64,000 nucleotides of DNA from Streptomyces sp. NBC_00341 (GTDB lineage: Bacteria > Actinomycetota > Actinomycetes > Streptomycetales > Streptomycetaceae): the NCBI RefSeq assembly GCF_041435055.1, contig NZ_CP108002.1:558001-622000 (forward strand), read 5' to 3'. Below, one piece after another: positions 17,367 to 26,656 of this stretch. Below the pieces are notes generated by a model, which saw only the letters and a list, made by a program, of their open reading frames with translations, did no database searches and was not told the DNA's origin. Position numbers and translations under genes: made by a program. Numbering within the stretch: position 1 is the first letter of the stretch; the number at the start of each line of letters is the position of its first letter.

Positions 17367-18170
17367 ATGACCCACCGGAATCTGACCGAGAGCACCTGGC
17401 GCGAGACCCGCGCCGCGGCGGCCGACTCGATCGCGATCCTGCCGATCGGCTCGCAGGAGCAGCACGCCGAGCACCTGCCGATGGGCACGGACACGATGCT
17501 CGCGGACGCGGTGGTCTCCCGCGCCCTGGCCGTCCTGGCGGAGCGGTCCGCCGCCGGCGTCGACGTGCCCGGCCTGGTCCGGCTGCCGACACTGCCGTAC
17601 GGGCACAGCCCGCACCATCTGTTCGCCGCGGCACTGACCCTGTCGGCCCCGGTGCTCGGCACCGTCCTGGACGAACTGCTGGACTCGCTGGCCGCCTGCG
17701 GCTACCGCCGGGTCCTCGTCGTCAACGGCCACGGCGGCAACGACGAGATCATGCGCCTCGCGGTCAAGCGGTTCGCGCTGCGCGCCGAGGTGACCGCGGC
17801 GGCCTGCTCGTACTGGACGCTCACCGACACCGGGGAGCCCGGGGAGGGCCCCGAGGAGGACGGGGACAGCGGGCTGATCCCCGGGCACGCCGGCTGGTTC
17901 GAGACCTCGCTGATGCTGGCCGCCCGGCCCGAGCTGGTACGGACGGAGCGGGCCGGGCGCGAGCCCGTCGACCCGCCGCCGCTGTTCGACAAGCCGCCCT
18001 ACCCCGGTCTGACCGTGGAGCGGCACGGCGAGTGGGAGCGGGTGGGCGGCTCCACCGACGACGCGTCCGGCGCCGACGCCGGGAGCGGGGCGCGCCTGCT
18101 GGAGCGCCGCGCCCTCGGTCTGGCGCGCGCGGTACTCGCCTTCGACGCCGCCACCCGCCCCACCGCGTGA
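17367..18170 (+). CDS. Creatininase-family metal-dependent amidohydrolase
   Basis: Enzyme of 267 residues; the ATG at 17367 has a 'ggggag' ribosome site about 9 nt upstream. The metal-binding creatininase signature is at the N-terminus: 'LPIGSQEQHAEHLPMGTDT' (Glu31, His33, Asp42) with 'VVNGHGGN' in the middle and 'GHAGWFETSLML' beyond. Family members open cyclic amides (creatinine) or cleave C-N bonds (formamides, mycofactocin MftE). It begins 41 bp from the divergent ROK-like gene and heads the creatininase / GlucD-like / RidA trio. The substrate is probably linked to what the Dpp-type importer brings in. Confidence 0.88.
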   Translation: MTHRNLTESTWRETRAAAADSIAILPIGSQEQHAEHLPMGTDTMLADAVVSRALAVLAERSAAGVDVPGLVRLPTLPYGHSPHHLFAAALTLSAPVLGTVLDELLDSLAACGYRRVLVVNGHGGNDEIMRLAVKRFALRAEVTAAACSYWTLTDTGEPGEGPEEDGDSGLIPGHAGWFETSLMLAARPELVRTERAGREPVDPPPLFDKPPYPGLTVERHGEWERVGGSTDDASGADAGSGARLLERRALGLARAVLAFDAATRPTA

Positions 18171-18211
18171 CCCGCCCACGAGCTGCCCCCACCGAGAGGA
18201 ACCCGCACTCC

Positions 18212-19339
18212 ATGAAGATCACCGAGGTCGACGTCCAGGTCGTCAACCTGCCCCTGGTCAACCCGTTCACCAGCTCGTTCGAGACCAAGACCGGGGAGAC
18301 GCGCACCGTGGTGCGCATCAGGACCGACTCCGGCGTCGAGGGGTGGGGCGAGACGATGTGGGGCCGGCCGGTCGCCGCGATCGTCCGCGACCTCGCGGCG
18401 GACCTGATCGGGACGAGCCCGTTCGCCCTGGAGTCCTTCCACCGCCGCCACCACATGGTGCCGTTCTTCTACGGCTACCTCGGCTACGCGGCGCTCGCCG
18501 CGATCGACGTCGCCTGCTGGGACGCCATGGGCAAGGCCACCGGCCAGTCGGTGACCGACCTGCTGGGCGGCCGGGTCCGCGACGAGGTGCCGCTGACCGC
18601 GCTGATCACCCGCGCCGACGCGCCGGGCGCCCGCCCCGCGGACCTGCCGGGCGCGCTGGCCGACCACACCGTGCGGGTGGTCGCGGAGGGCGGCTTCACG
18701 GCCGTGAAGCTCAAGGGCACCAAGGACGTGGAGGGCGACGTCGCCATCCTGCGCGCGGTGCGCGAGGCGCTGCCGGGCGTGAACCTGCGCGTCGACCCGA
18801 ACGCGGCCTGGTCGGTGCCGGACTCGATCCGGGCCGGCATCGCCCTGGAGGAGCTGGACCTGGAGTACCTGGAGGACCCGTGCGTCGGGATCGAGGGCAT
18901 GAGCCAGGTCCGGCAGAAGGTCCGCATCCCGCTGTGCACCAACATGTGCGTGGTGCGCTTCGAGGACTTCGCACCGGCCATGCGGCTGAACGCCGTCGAC
19001 GTGATCCACGGTGACGTGTACAAGTGGGGCGGCATAGCCCCGACGAAGGCGCTGGCCGCGCACTGCGAGACGTTCGGGCTCGGCATGAACCTGCACAGCG
19101 GTGGCGAGCTCGGCATCGCGACGGCCGCGCACCTCGCGGTGGTGGCCTCCACTCCGGTGCTGTCGCGCGCCATCGACTCCATGTACTACCTGCACGCGGA
19201 CGACATCATCGAGCCGCTCACGCTGGAGAACGGCCGGCTGCGGGTGCCGGACGGCCCCGGCCTGGGCGTCACGGTCGACGAGGACAAGCTGCGCCACTAC
19301 GCGGACGTCAACGCGCGCGAGGGGGACCTGACCCGATGA
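18212..19339 (+). CDS. Enolase-superfamily acid-sugar dehydratase-like enzyme (GlucD/MR type)
   Basis: 375 residues, the normal length for mandelate racemase/glucarate dehydratase enzymes, which abstract the proton alpha to a carboxylate. An N-terminal capping domain ('VNPFTSSFETKTGETRTVV') precedes the barrel. Catalytic residues can be assigned by position: KxK at Lys166/Lys168 ('VKLKGTKD'), metal ligands Asp195, Glu221 ('YLEDPC') and Asn244 ('LCTNMCVV'), and the Asp268 / His295 pair ('HGDVYKWGG', 'NLHSGGELGI'). The Asn ligand and 'LHSG.ELGI' point to the glucarate-dehydratase subgroup rather than muconate cycloisomerases. The stop overlaps the RidA start (ATGA). Actual substrate unknown. 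Confidence 0.83.
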   Translation: MKITEVDVQVVNLPLVNPFTSSFETKTGETRTVVRIRTDSGVEGWGETMWGRPVAAIVRDLAADLIGTSPFALESFHRRHHMVPFFYGYLGYAALAAIDVACWDAMGKATGQSVTDLLGGRVRDEVPLTALITRADAPGARPADLPGALADHTVRVVAEGGFTAVKLKGTKDVEGDVAILRAVREALPGVNLRVDPNAAWSVPDSIRAGIALEELDLEYLEDPCVGIEGMSQVRQKVRIPLCTNMCVVRFEDFAPAMRLNAVDVIHGDVYKWGGIAPTKALAAHCETFGLGMNLHSGGELGIATAAHLAVVASTPVLSRAIDSMYYLHADDIIEPLTLENGRLRVPDGPGLGVTVDEDKLRHYADVNAREGDLTR

Positions 19340-19755
19340 GCACCGCTCCCCGGCCCGCCGGGGCCCCCGTCAAGCGCGCCGTGCACAGCGACCGCACGCC
19401 GCCGCCGGCCGGCGGCTACAGCAAGGCGATCGCCGCCGGACCGTACCTGTTCACCTCGGGCCTGGGCCCGCAGGACCCGGACACCGGGGCGGTGGCCGAC
19501 ACCGTCCAGGAGCAGACCCACCAGGTCCTGGCGAACCTCCGCGCCCTGCTCCGGGCGGACGGCCTCGACCTGGACGACGTGGTGAAGTCGACGGTCCACC
19601 TCCAGCACCTGCACCGGGACTTCGCGGCGTACGACGCGGTCTACCGGGAGCACTTCAGCGATCCGCGCCCGGTGCGCACCACCGTCGGCTCCGACCTGAT
19701 GAACATCCTCGTGGAGATCGACGTGGTGGCGCTGCGGCGCGACCCGGCCGCCTGA
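19336..19755 (+). CDS. RidA/YjgF-family enamine/imine deaminase
   Basis: 139 residues, slightly longer than the usual 125-130 because of an N-terminal tail. The RidA core is clear: 'GGYSKAIAAGPYLFTSGLGPQDPDTG', 'QVLANLRALLRADGLDLDDVVKSTVHL', and 'RPVRTTVGSDLMNILVEIDVVAL'. RidA proteins hydrolyse reactive enamine/imine intermediates; here the usual catalytic Arg of the 'PAR' motif appears as 'RPVRTTV', so the activity may differ. It is translationally coupled to the GlucD-like dehydratase, whose product would tautomerise through an enol or enamine, and ends the locus before a strong terminator. Confidence 0.88.
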   Translation: MSTAPRPAGAPVKRAVHSDRTPPPAGGYSKAIAAGPYLFTSGLGPQDPDTGAVADTVQEQTHQVLANLRALLRADGLDLDDVVKSTVHLQHLHRDFAAYDAVYREHFSDPRPVRTTVGSDLMNILVEIDVVALRRDPAA

Positions 19756-19772
19756 CCGGCCGCGGAGGAGGC

Positions 19773-19821
19773 AAAGGAGGGAGCGGGGCCGTCCACGGCG
19801 GCGGCCCCGCTCCCTCCCTTT
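19773..19821 (+). terminator. Strong hairpin terminator after the RidA gene
   Basis: The left arm (19773-19791, AAAGGAGGGAGCGGGGCCG) pairs with 19802-19821 (CGGCCCCGCTCCCTCCCTTT) with a single bulged base and a 10-nt loop, followed by 'tcctt'. It closes the catabolic locus. Confidence 0.8.
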
Positions 19822-20059
19822 CCTTGAGTGGTTCATGACCATCTCGGCGCCGAACTCCCTTAGGCGGGCGGCCGACTCGCTAATCCCGATTCGACCAAGC
19901 CCTATTCACGTCCTCGGGAACCCCCCACTGGAAAACCCCCTCTGTTAACGAAGGCTTTAACAATGTTCTGGCAGGTCAGGAGGGCAGAATCCGCGTAAAA
20001 CGGATAACCGCAAGATGGGGACTCCCCAATCGGCACATCGTGGGCTTAACTTAGGTGGC
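19822..20059 (+). promoter_or_regulatory. A+T-richer leader with palindrome, upstream of the Pro/Tyr-rich gene
   Basis: With the preceding terminator this fills a 303-bp gene-free stretch. It is clearly richer in A+T than its surroundings. It holds the inverted repeat GTTAAcgaaggctTTAAC (19944-19961) and AACGGATAACCG around 19999, and ends with an 'aggtgg' ribosome site. It is probably a regulated promoter region; no coding potential was seen. Confidence 0.45.
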
Positions 20060-20539
20060 ATGACCTCCCCTCGCTCCACCTACGGTGGTGGCTACTACGC
20101 CGCGCCGTCGTTCCCCGACACTCCGATCTACGACTCCCTGGTCGCGGAGCGGGGCACCCCTCAGATCGCCCCGATCCGAGTGCCTGCCGCCTATGACACC
20201 GGCAGCAGCTATCTGCCGGCACTCCCGTCGGCCCTGCCCGCCCTTCCGGCGGCGCCTTCCCAGCCGGCTCCGTCGTACGGCTACCCGCAGCCGGCCGCGC
20301 AGCAGGGCTACGCGCCGATGCAGCCGGCCCATCTGCAGCACGCCCCGGCGCCGTACATCCCGCAGCAGCCGGCCGCGAGCCGGGGCGGCTACCAGTCGCC
20401 GCCGCAACAGCAGCAGCCGCCGCGGCCCGCGCCGGGTACCGGCTACGAGTCGATGCGTCCGGCGTCACCGCGTCCGGTTCCCGCGCAGTCGCCGTACGAG
20501 GACCCGTACAACCGCCCGTACCAGGGCCGGGGGTACTAG
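20060..20539 (+). CDS. Pro/Tyr/Gln-rich low-complexity protein, DUF6643-like
   Basis: 159 residues; the ATG at 20060 has 'aggtgg' just upstream, while the in-frame ATG 45 nt earlier would read through the promoter. The first 45 residues ('MTSPRSTYGGGYYAAPSFPD', then 'PIYDSLVAERGTPQIAPIRVP') look like a conserved folded head. The rest is low complexity, with P, Q, A and Y in 'YGYPQPAAQQGYAP'-type blocks ending 'PYNRPYQGRGY'. No signal peptide or membrane segment. It resembles small Streptomyces proteins annotated DUF6643. Function unknown; the tail could bind partners or form condensates, which is inference. Confidence 0.68.
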   Translation: MTSPRSTYGGGYYAAPSFPDTPIYDSLVAERGTPQIAPIRVPAAYDTGSSYLPALPSALPALPAAPSQPAPSYGYPQPAAQQGYAPMQPAHLQHAPAPYIPQQPAASRGGYQSPPQQQQPPRPAPGTGYESMRPASPRPVPAQSPYEDPYNRPYQGRGY

Positions 20540-20898
20540 GACCTGAGGTACCAGGACCTGGGGACGTCCAGGGCGTCCTGAAGGGGGTAACGCCGCACAG
20601 GCGGCGTGCTGTCGGCGGTGGCTGGCAGAATGGGCGCATGCGCCCTGCCGTACCCCGTGCCGTCCACAGCCGCCCGTTCGGAGTGCCGACGGCACCGGCG
20701 GCCGGCGAGAGTGCAGTCGAGCCATGGGGACTCGACGGCGGCTCTCGCCGGATGCCCGTGACGAACCGTCCCCCATTGACGGGAACTCCCGGAGCGGGCC
20801 GGTGCGTTGGGCGGGGTGAGGTTGCTCTCTCCTGGTCGCTCCGGCGCGCGGGCCGCACCGTATCGGGTTAAGACGGATACGGAAGGGGGTGCAGGACT
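20540..20898. other. 359-bp gene-free stretch with stable RNA-like hairpins
   Basis: It begins with a short hairpin ACGCCGCacagGCGGCGT (20590-20607) that could end the preceding transcript. Further on a long stem pairs CCGGCGAGAG (20702-20711) with CTCTCGCCGG (20742-20751), containing an inner stem GTCGAG (20716-20721) / CTCGAC (20731-20736). A smaller hairpin, CCGTCccccattGACGG, follows near 20767-20783. The only plus-strand reading frame (20638-20871) has no ribosome site and no recognisable protein. Candidate leader RNA or small RNA; no known family recognised. Confidence 0.4.
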
Positions 20899-21507
20899 GT
20901 GCGGGCACTTTCGGGAGTCTGGCGTTGGCGGCACAACCCTCTGCGCCGTGCCACGGACCGGCACGAGGCGTGGGTGGCCCTGGTCGCGTTCGTGCTGCTG
21001 GTGCTGGCGGCGCCGGCGTCCGGCTGGTTCTTCGGTTCGCGCGTCGACGCCGCGTTGCAGCAATCCGTACGGGCCCAGCAGGCGCGGACCCATCTCACCA
21101 CCGCCGTCGTGGTGCGCCGCTCCACGGCTTCACGGCACTTCGTCGCCGACCCGGAGATCTCCACCGACCGCGCGGCCATGACCACGGTGCTGGCCCGCTG
21201 GCGCGCACCGGACGGCACGGCCCGCAGCGCCACGGTGACGACCTCCTCGCGCAACACCGCCCCGGGGGCCCGGGTCAGAGTCTGGACCGACCCCGAGGGG
21301 CATCCCGCGCTGCGCCCCATGGACGCGCCGACGGCGCACACCCATGCCGTGCTCGCCGGGCTCGGCGCCGCGATGCTCACCGCCCTGCTGACCGAGGCCG
21401 GACGCCGGCTGGTCGTCTGGCGCATGGTCCGGCAACGGTACGAGCGGCTCGACCGGGCCTGGGCCAAGGCCGGTCCCGACTGGGGCAGGACCGGTACCGG
21501 CAGCTGA
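20899..21507 (+). CDS. Rv1733c-like two-helix membrane protein
   Basis: 202 residues; the GTG start has a purine-rich site ('gaagggggtg') upstream. There are two membrane helices, one near residues 27-46 ('VALVAFVLLVLAAPASGWFF') and one near 151-170 ('VLAGLGAAMLTALLTEAGRR'), flanking an extracytoplasmic domain of about 100 residues. Arg-rich segments lie on the cytoplasmic side ('WRWRHNPLRRATDRHE', 'YERLDRAW'). This layout matches the Rv1733c family of actinobacterial membrane proteins, in Mycobacterium a dormancy-associated antigen of unknown biochemical role. Single gene, preceded by the structured non-coding stretch. Confidence 0.75.
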   Translation: MRALSGVWRWRHNPLRRATDRHEAWVALVAFVLLVLAAPASGWFFGSRVDAALQQSVRAQQARTHLTTAVVVRRSTASRHFVADPEISTDRAAMTTVLARWRAPDGTARSATVTTSSRNTAPGARVRVWTDPEGHPALRPMDAPTAHTHAVLAGLGAAMLTALLTEAGRRLVVWRMVRQRYERLDRAWAKAGPDWGRTGTGS

Positions 21508-21704
21508 GCCGGGTCCGTCCCGCCCGGGAGGCTTTGCCCGTCACCGCACCGCGAGGCTGCCCATCAGGTCAACTCCCGCCCTCCGCGCGCGCTACGGTGG
21601 ACCGGCCCGCCTCTCACTTCGGCAGGGCGGACTCTGGGTGGTCACTGCCGCGAGGCCGGTGACCAGGTCATCACACACGCACGAGGCGGGGGCACGTCAG
21701 CGCC

Positions 21705-24137
21705 ATGGCACAGGGCACGGTCCAGGTGACGCACACCGGCACATCGCGGTGGCGGCGCCGCACTGGCGAATACGCCTCCCTCACCGCGGCGCTGGAAGCC
21801 GCGGCGGACGGTGATGTGCTCACCGTCGCGCCGGGCACCTACCGGGAGAACCTCGTCATCGCCCGCGCGGTGACGCTGCGCGGGCCGGAGGGCTCCCTCG
21901 GGTCCGTCCGGATCGCCCCCGTGGACGGCGTACCGCTGACGCTGCGCGCCTCCGCCGTCGTCCAGGATCTCCATGTCGAGGGCCAGGACTCGGCGGCCCC
22001 CGCCCTGTTGATCGAGGAAGGCGCCCCGGAACTCGCGGACCTGCGGATCGTGACCCGATCCGCCGCCGGCCTGGAGGTGCGCGGCGCGGCCCGGCCCACC
22101 GTGCGCCGCTGCACCGTCGACAATCCGGCCGGCGTCGGCATCGCCGTACTCGACGGCGCGGGCGGCGTGTTCGAGGAGTGCGAGATCGTCTCGGCCGGTC
22201 AGTCCGGTGTCTCGGTGCGCGACGGCGCACATCCCCGGCTGGAGCGCTGCCGCATCCACCACTCCTCGGGGGCGGGGCTGTCCGTCACGGGTGAGGGCAG
22301 CGGTCTTGAGGCGGTCGGCTGCGAGATCTACGAGATCAAGGGCAGCGGAATCCAGGTGGCCGCCCGCGCCTCGGCCCACCTCACCGACTGCACCGTGCAC
22401 CGCACCTCCGCGGACGGGGTCACCCTCGACACCGACGCGGTGCTCACGCTGGCCGACTGCGACATCCACGACATCCCGGAGAACGCGGTGGACCTGCGTT
22501 CGCGCTCGGTCCTCACCCTGACCCGCTCCACGGTGCGCCGGTTCGGCCGCAACGGGCTCTCCGTCTGGGACCCGGGCACCCGGGTCGACGCCAACCAGTG
22601 CGAGATCCACGACAGCACGGGCGACTACCCGGCGGTCTGGGTCAGCGACGGCGCGACGGTGATACTGGATTCCTGCCGCGTCCACGACGTGCCGGACGCC
22701 ATCTTCGTGCTCGACCGGGGCTCGCGCGCCGACGTCGTGGACAGCGATCTCTCCCAGATCCGCAACACGGCGGTGTCGGTGAGCGACGGGGCGACGGCAC
22801 AGCTCGACGACTGCCGGATCCGTGAGACGTCCACCGGCGCCTGGTTCCGCGACCACGGGAGCGGCGGCACCCTGAACAACTGCACCATCGATGCCGCCCA
22901 GACGGGCGTGATCGTCACCAAGGGCGCCGATCCGACGATCGAGCGCTGCACGGTCACCTCGCCCGCCGAGGCCGGCTTCTACGTGTCGGCCGAGGGCCGC
23001 GGCACCTTCCACGGCTGCCGGGTCACCGGCAGCGAGGGCTACGGCTTCCACGTGATGGACGGCTGCCGTACGACGCTGACCCGCTGCCGCACCGAGCGCT
23101 GCGCCCGTGGGGGTTACGAGTTCCCGGAGGGCGGCGCCCAGAGCGACGGGTCCGGCACCGGTCCGGTCGTGGAGGACTGCAGCAGCGACGAGAGCGCGCT
23201 GCGCACCGCCACTCCCCCGCCGCCGGCAGTCCTGACGGCGACCCAGACGACTCCCGGACTCCTCGGGGCGGTCCCCGCTCCGCGTGCGGCCGGGCCCGTC
23301 GCGGTGGAGCCGCCGGCCGAGCCGGTGCGCACCTCCGCAGCGGTCCTGGGCGAGCTGGACACGCTGGTCGGGCTCGACAGCGTCAAGCGCGAGGTGCGGG
23401 CCCTCACCGACATGATCGAGGTGGGGCGACGACGCCAGGAGGCCGGTCTGAAGGCCGCCTCGGTCCGCCGCCACCTGGTCTTCACCGGCTCCCCCGGCAC
23501 CGGCAAGACGACGGTGGCCCGGCTGTACGGCGAGATCCTGGCCGCCCTCGGCGTGCTGGAGCGGGGCCATCTGGTCGAGGTGTCCCGGGTCGATCTGGTC
23601 GGCGAGCACATCGGCTCGACCGCCATCCGGACCCAGGAGGCGTTCGACCGGGCGCGCGGCGGGGTGCTGTTCGTCGACGAGGCCTATGCCCTGTCCCCCG
23701 AGGACTCCGGCCGGGACTTCGGCCGCGAGGCGATCGACACGCTCGTGAAGCTGATGGAGGACCACCGGGACGCGGTGGTCGTCATCGTCGCCGGGTACAC
23801 CCACGAGATGGAGCGGTTCCTCACCGTCAACCCCGGTGTGGCGTCCCGTTTCTCACGGACGATCACCTTCAGCGACTACGAGCCGCGGGAGCTGCTGCGG
23901 ATCGTCGAGCAGCAGACGCAGGAGCAGGAGTACAGCCTGGCCTCCGGGACCGACGAGGCGCTGCTGAAGTACTTCACCGAGCTCCCCAAGGGCCCCGCGT
24001 TCGGCAACGGCCGCACGGCCCGCCAGACCTTCGAATCGATGGTCGAGCGGCATGCGGGCCGGGTCGCCCAGCTCGCGGAGACGAGCACGGACGACCTCAC
24101 CCTGCTGTACCCGGAGGACCTCCCGGAACTTCCCTGA
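21705..24137 (+). CDS. Right-handed beta-helix / CbxX-type AAA+ ATPase fusion
   Basis: 810 residues with two clear parts. Residues about 15-500 are a right-handed parallel beta-helix of many 22-24-residue rungs ('[16 protein letters not shown]', '[20 protein letters not shown]', '[19 protein letters not shown]'). Residues about 545-800 are an AAA+ domain of the CbbX/SpoVK/EccA type: Walker A 'GSPGTGKT' (about 594), Walker B '[10 protein letters not shown]', sensor region '[28 protein letters not shown]'. There is no signal peptide, so the helix is cytoplasmic, perhaps a recognition scaffold for a remodelling ATPase as in type VII secretion EccA. The 3' end overlaps the convergent hydrolase gene by 41 bp. 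Confidence 0.87.
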   Translation: MAQGTVQVTHTGTSRWRRRTGEYASLTAALEAAADGDVLTVAPGTYRENLVIARAVTLRGPEGSLGSVRIAPVDGVPLTLRASAVVQDLHVEGQDSAAPALLIEEGAPELADLRIVTRSAAGLEVRGAARPTVRRCTVDNPAGVGIAVLDGAGGVFEECEIVSAGQSGVSVRDGAHPRLERCRIHHSSGAGLSVTGEGSGLEAVGCEIYEIKGSGIQVAARASAHLTDCTVHRTSADGVTLDTDAVLTLADCDIHDIPENAVDLRSRSVLTLTRSTVRRFGRNGLSVWDPGTRVDANQCEIHDSTGDYPAVWVSDGATVILDSCRVHDVPDAIFVLDRGSRADVVDSDLSQIRNTAVSVSDGATAQLDDCRIRETSTGAWFRDHGSGGTLNNCTIDAAQTGVIVTKGADPTIERCTVTSPAEAGFYVSAEGRGTFHGCRVTGSEGYGFHVMDGCRTTLTRCRTERCARGGYEFPEGGAQSDGSGTGPVVEDCSSDESALRTATPPPPAVLTATQTTPGLLGAVPAPRAAGPVAVEPPAEPVRTSAAVLGELDTLVGLDSVKREVRALTDMIEVGRRRQEAGLKAASVRRHLVFTGSPGTGKTTVARLYGEILAALGVLERGHLVEVSRVDLVGEHIGSTAIRTQEAFDRARGGVLFVDEAYALSPEDSGRDFGREAIDTLVKLMEDHRDAVVVIVAGYTHEMERFLTVNPGVASRFSRTITFSDYEPRELLRIVEQQTQEQEYSLASGTDEALLKYFTELPKGPAFGNGRTARQTFESMVERHAGRVAQLAETSTDDLTLLYPEDLPELP

Positions 24138-26472
24138 GCTCCTGGCGGGGCTCGTCGGCCTGCTGGGGCAGGAGCGGGGTCAGCCGTTCCAGGAGCGCGG
24201 CCCGTTCCTGGGCGAAGACCGGGTCGGCCTGGTAGTCGGAGTGGCCCAGCACCGGCTCGGGCAGCGGGTGCTCCGGGGTGCGCCCGTAGACCAGCGGGTC
24301 CTTCAGCGGGCCCCGGTCCACCTCGGGCCCGGACTCCTGGCCGAGCCGGATCTCGCCGCCGATCGGGTCGGTGGCCCGCCACAGGTTGCGCCAGCAGTGC
24401 ACGGAGCGGTGCAGCCCGTGCAGTTGGACGGGGCCGAAGTAGGCCGGGAACCAGCGTCCGTAGAGCCGCTCGATCGGTGAGCCGTAGGTCAGCAGGGCGA
24501 CCCTGCGCCGGGTCCCGGCGGGCAGCTGCCAGACCGCGGACGCGGCCAGGACGCTGCCCTGGGAGTGGCCGGAGATGACGAGCCGGCCGCGGGTCCGTGC
24601 CGTCCAGCCGGACATGCGTGAGGCCAGGTCGGGGACGGCGCGCTCCGCGTAGCAGGGCGGTGCGAAGGGGTGGGCGGCGCGCGGCCAGAACGTACCGACG
24701 TCCCAGAGGATGCCGATGGTGCGCCGGGCGGAGGCGTCCCGGTAGGCGCGCCGGCCGCAGGCGACGAAGACCAGGAAGCCGAAGCCGATCATCCAGGAGC
24801 CGGTCGACTGGGCCGCCTCGGCCACCGATTCGACGAAGGGGCTGCTGCCGTCCATCGCGAGTCCTGGCACCTGCCCGCTCGCCCAGGCCCCGCCGACCGC
24901 CCCGGCGCCGAGCAGCAGGGTGGCGCCGGAGACCAGGCCGACGATGCCGGGCGCGGAGTCGGTGAGCGCGGCCGTGGCGCGGGTCCGGGCGATCTGCTTG
25001 GTACGGGCGGGGTCGGGCCGCCGCTCCTCGTACTCCGCATCGACCAGGGGCTCAAGGCGGCGGGCCGCGAGGTAGGTCCGTACGCCGAGGGCGACGCCGG
25101 GAAGCAGGAGCAGCACCAGCAGCACGGGGATGACGGAGGCCTGCCAGCTGAGCAGGACCGGCGGCCCCTCTATGACGGCGCTGCGGCCCATGCCGGGGCT
25201 GCCGGGCCCGTCGAGCCAGTCGGCCACCCGCTGGGCCACCCCGCCGGTCATCACGCCGCCGAGCGCGCAGGCGAGCATCGCGACCGAGGGGCCGCCGAGT
25301 CCGCGCATCACGGTGCGCGGCTCGGGACTGCGCCGGTACAGGCGCCACGCCACCGCGGCCAGGGCGACGACGAAGGCGCCCTGGGCGAGGGTGACGACGC
25401 GGAAGGTGATGTCGCCGGGGAGGGTGCCCGCGGAGGCCCAGCCGGGGCGGGACCAGGCGGCGTGCACAGAGGCGAGGACGAGCAGGGTCAGCGCGGCCCC
25501 CGGCAGGTAGGTGATGACGGCGCGGTCGAGCCGGTTGTCGAGGCGCCGCTCGCTGCGGCCTCGCCGGCAGACGACCCAGAGCACCACGAGCATCCCGAGG
25601 ACGAGCAGCGCCTCGATGACCCGGCCGTACACGGCGGGGACCGAACTCCCGGCGGCCCGGTCGTGCCGGGCCGCGGCGCCCGCGACGGAGGCGGTGACGG
25701 TCAGGAACCCGGCGGCGGTGTGGGCGGCGCGCAGCCGGGCGACGAGCCGGCGCCCGAACCAGAATCCGGGGCGCCCGAGCGCGGGCCGCAGGGGCTCGGC
25801 GGGGGCGGTCCCGGCGCTGTCGTCGTCGTCGGGGACGGTGCCGGTCAGCGGGCGCTGGGACTCGTAGGCGCTCCAGGTGCGGTTGGACAGGTACCAGAGC
25901 AGTCCCACCAGCGCGGTGGGCACCAGGGCCGCGAGGGCGAGCCGGCGGCCGGGCTGGGACCACCAGCCGCCCTGGGCGGCGGACAGGAATCCGAGCCACG
26001 AGCGCTGGTCGGAGCAGGCGGCCACGCCGGCGCACTGCCAGGCGGTCAGGTCGAGCGCGACCTCGCAGGCCGCGGCGGTCAGCAGGACGGTGAGGCTCAG
26101 CGCCACCAGCCGGACCAGCGCCCCGTAGAGCCGGACGGTGCGGGGGCGGCCGGTGGCGGCCGGGCGCATCCAGTGGGCGAGGTTGATCACCATGAACGGG
26201 AGCAGCAGGAGCCACAGCGCACGGGAGCCGTTGCCGGAGGTGAGGTTGGACCAGCAGTAGGCCTCGGGGATGGGCCGGTCCCGGTACCGCTCGGGGTGCT
26301 GCTCCGCGTCGATGTCGCCGGAACGCCGGTAGATGGCGGCGGTCGCGTCGCCCGTGACGCGGACCGTGCGCGGGTCGACGAGCATCTCCTGGGGCGTGGT
26401 TCCGCCCACACCGTGGACCAGCAGTTCCAGCGCTGGCCCGGTGCTCTGGGTGGCCTGGGTGGGAGGTGGCAC
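24097..26472 (-). CDS. Polytopic membrane protein with split alpha/beta-hydrolase domain
   Basis: 791 residues. The N-terminus has an oxyanion-type strand '[12 protein letters not shown]' (about residues 16-27). About ten hydrophobic segments then follow between roughly residues 95 and 560. The C-terminus resumes a hydrolase with the nucleophile elbow '[16 protein letters not shown]' (Ser near 636, GxSxG) and '[20 protein letters not shown]', as in lipase-like membrane proteins. The hydrolase fold thus seems to be interrupted by a membrane domain. GTG start with a weak ribosome site. Substrate unknown, perhaps a lipid. Its C-terminal coding end overlaps the AAA+ gene on the other strand. Confidence 0.75.
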   Translation of the reverse strand: MPPPTQATQSTGPALELLVHGVGGTTPQEMLVDPRTVRVTGDATAAIYRRSGDIDAEQHPERYRDRPIPEAYCWSNLTSGNGSRALWLLLLPFMVINLAHWMRPAATGRPRTVRLYGALVRLVALSLTVLLTAAACEVALDLTAWQCAGVAACSDQRSWLGFLSAAQGGWWSQPGRRLALAALVPTALVGLLWYLSNRTWSAYESQRPLTGTVPDDDDSAGTAPAEPLRPALGRPGFWFGRRLVARLRAAHTAAGFLTVTASVAGAAARHDRAAGSSVPAVYGRVIEALLVLGMLVVLWVVCRRGRSERRLDNRLDRAVITYLPGAALTLLVLASVHAAWSRPGWASAGTLPGDITFRVVTLAQGAFVVALAAVAWRLYRRSPEPRTVMRGLGGPSVAMLACALGGVMTGGVAQRVADWLDGPGSPGMGRSAVIEGPPVLLSWQASVIPVLLVLLLLPGVALGVRTYLAARRLEPLVDAEYEERRPDPARTKQIARTRATAALTDSAPGIVGLVSGATLLLGAGAVGGAWASGQVPGLAMDGSSPFVESVAEAAQSTGSWMIGFGFLVFVACGRRAYRDASARRTIGILWDVGTFWPRAAHPFAPPCYAERAVPDLASRMSGWTARTRGRLVISGHSQGSVLAASAVWQLPAGTRRRVALLTYGSPIERLYGRWFPAYFGPVQLHGLHRSVHCWRNLWRATDPIGGEIRLGQESGPEVDRGPLKDPLVYGRTPEHPLPEPVLGHSDYQADPVFAQERAALLERLTPLLPQQADEPRQELREVPGGPPGTAG

Positions 26473-26656
26473 TGGGTGACTCGCTCTCGGAGGGGAAAGG
26501 CGGCTGATGGCGGGTCACCAGAGTCGCGGCCGGGCGGCGGTGTCCGTGCCGCTCTCACGAAATCTCCCCAGTGCGGCGGCCCGCGACACCGCGTGGCAGG
26601 ATGAGCCCCGTCCGAACGGACTCCTGCACGACCACAGGGAAGGACCGGACCCGGCG

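Noticed and set aside
20638..20871. 77-codon plus-strand frame in the 20.5-20.9 kb gap
   Set aside because: No ribosome site, no recognisable motif, and it crosses stable hairpins. More likely non-coding.
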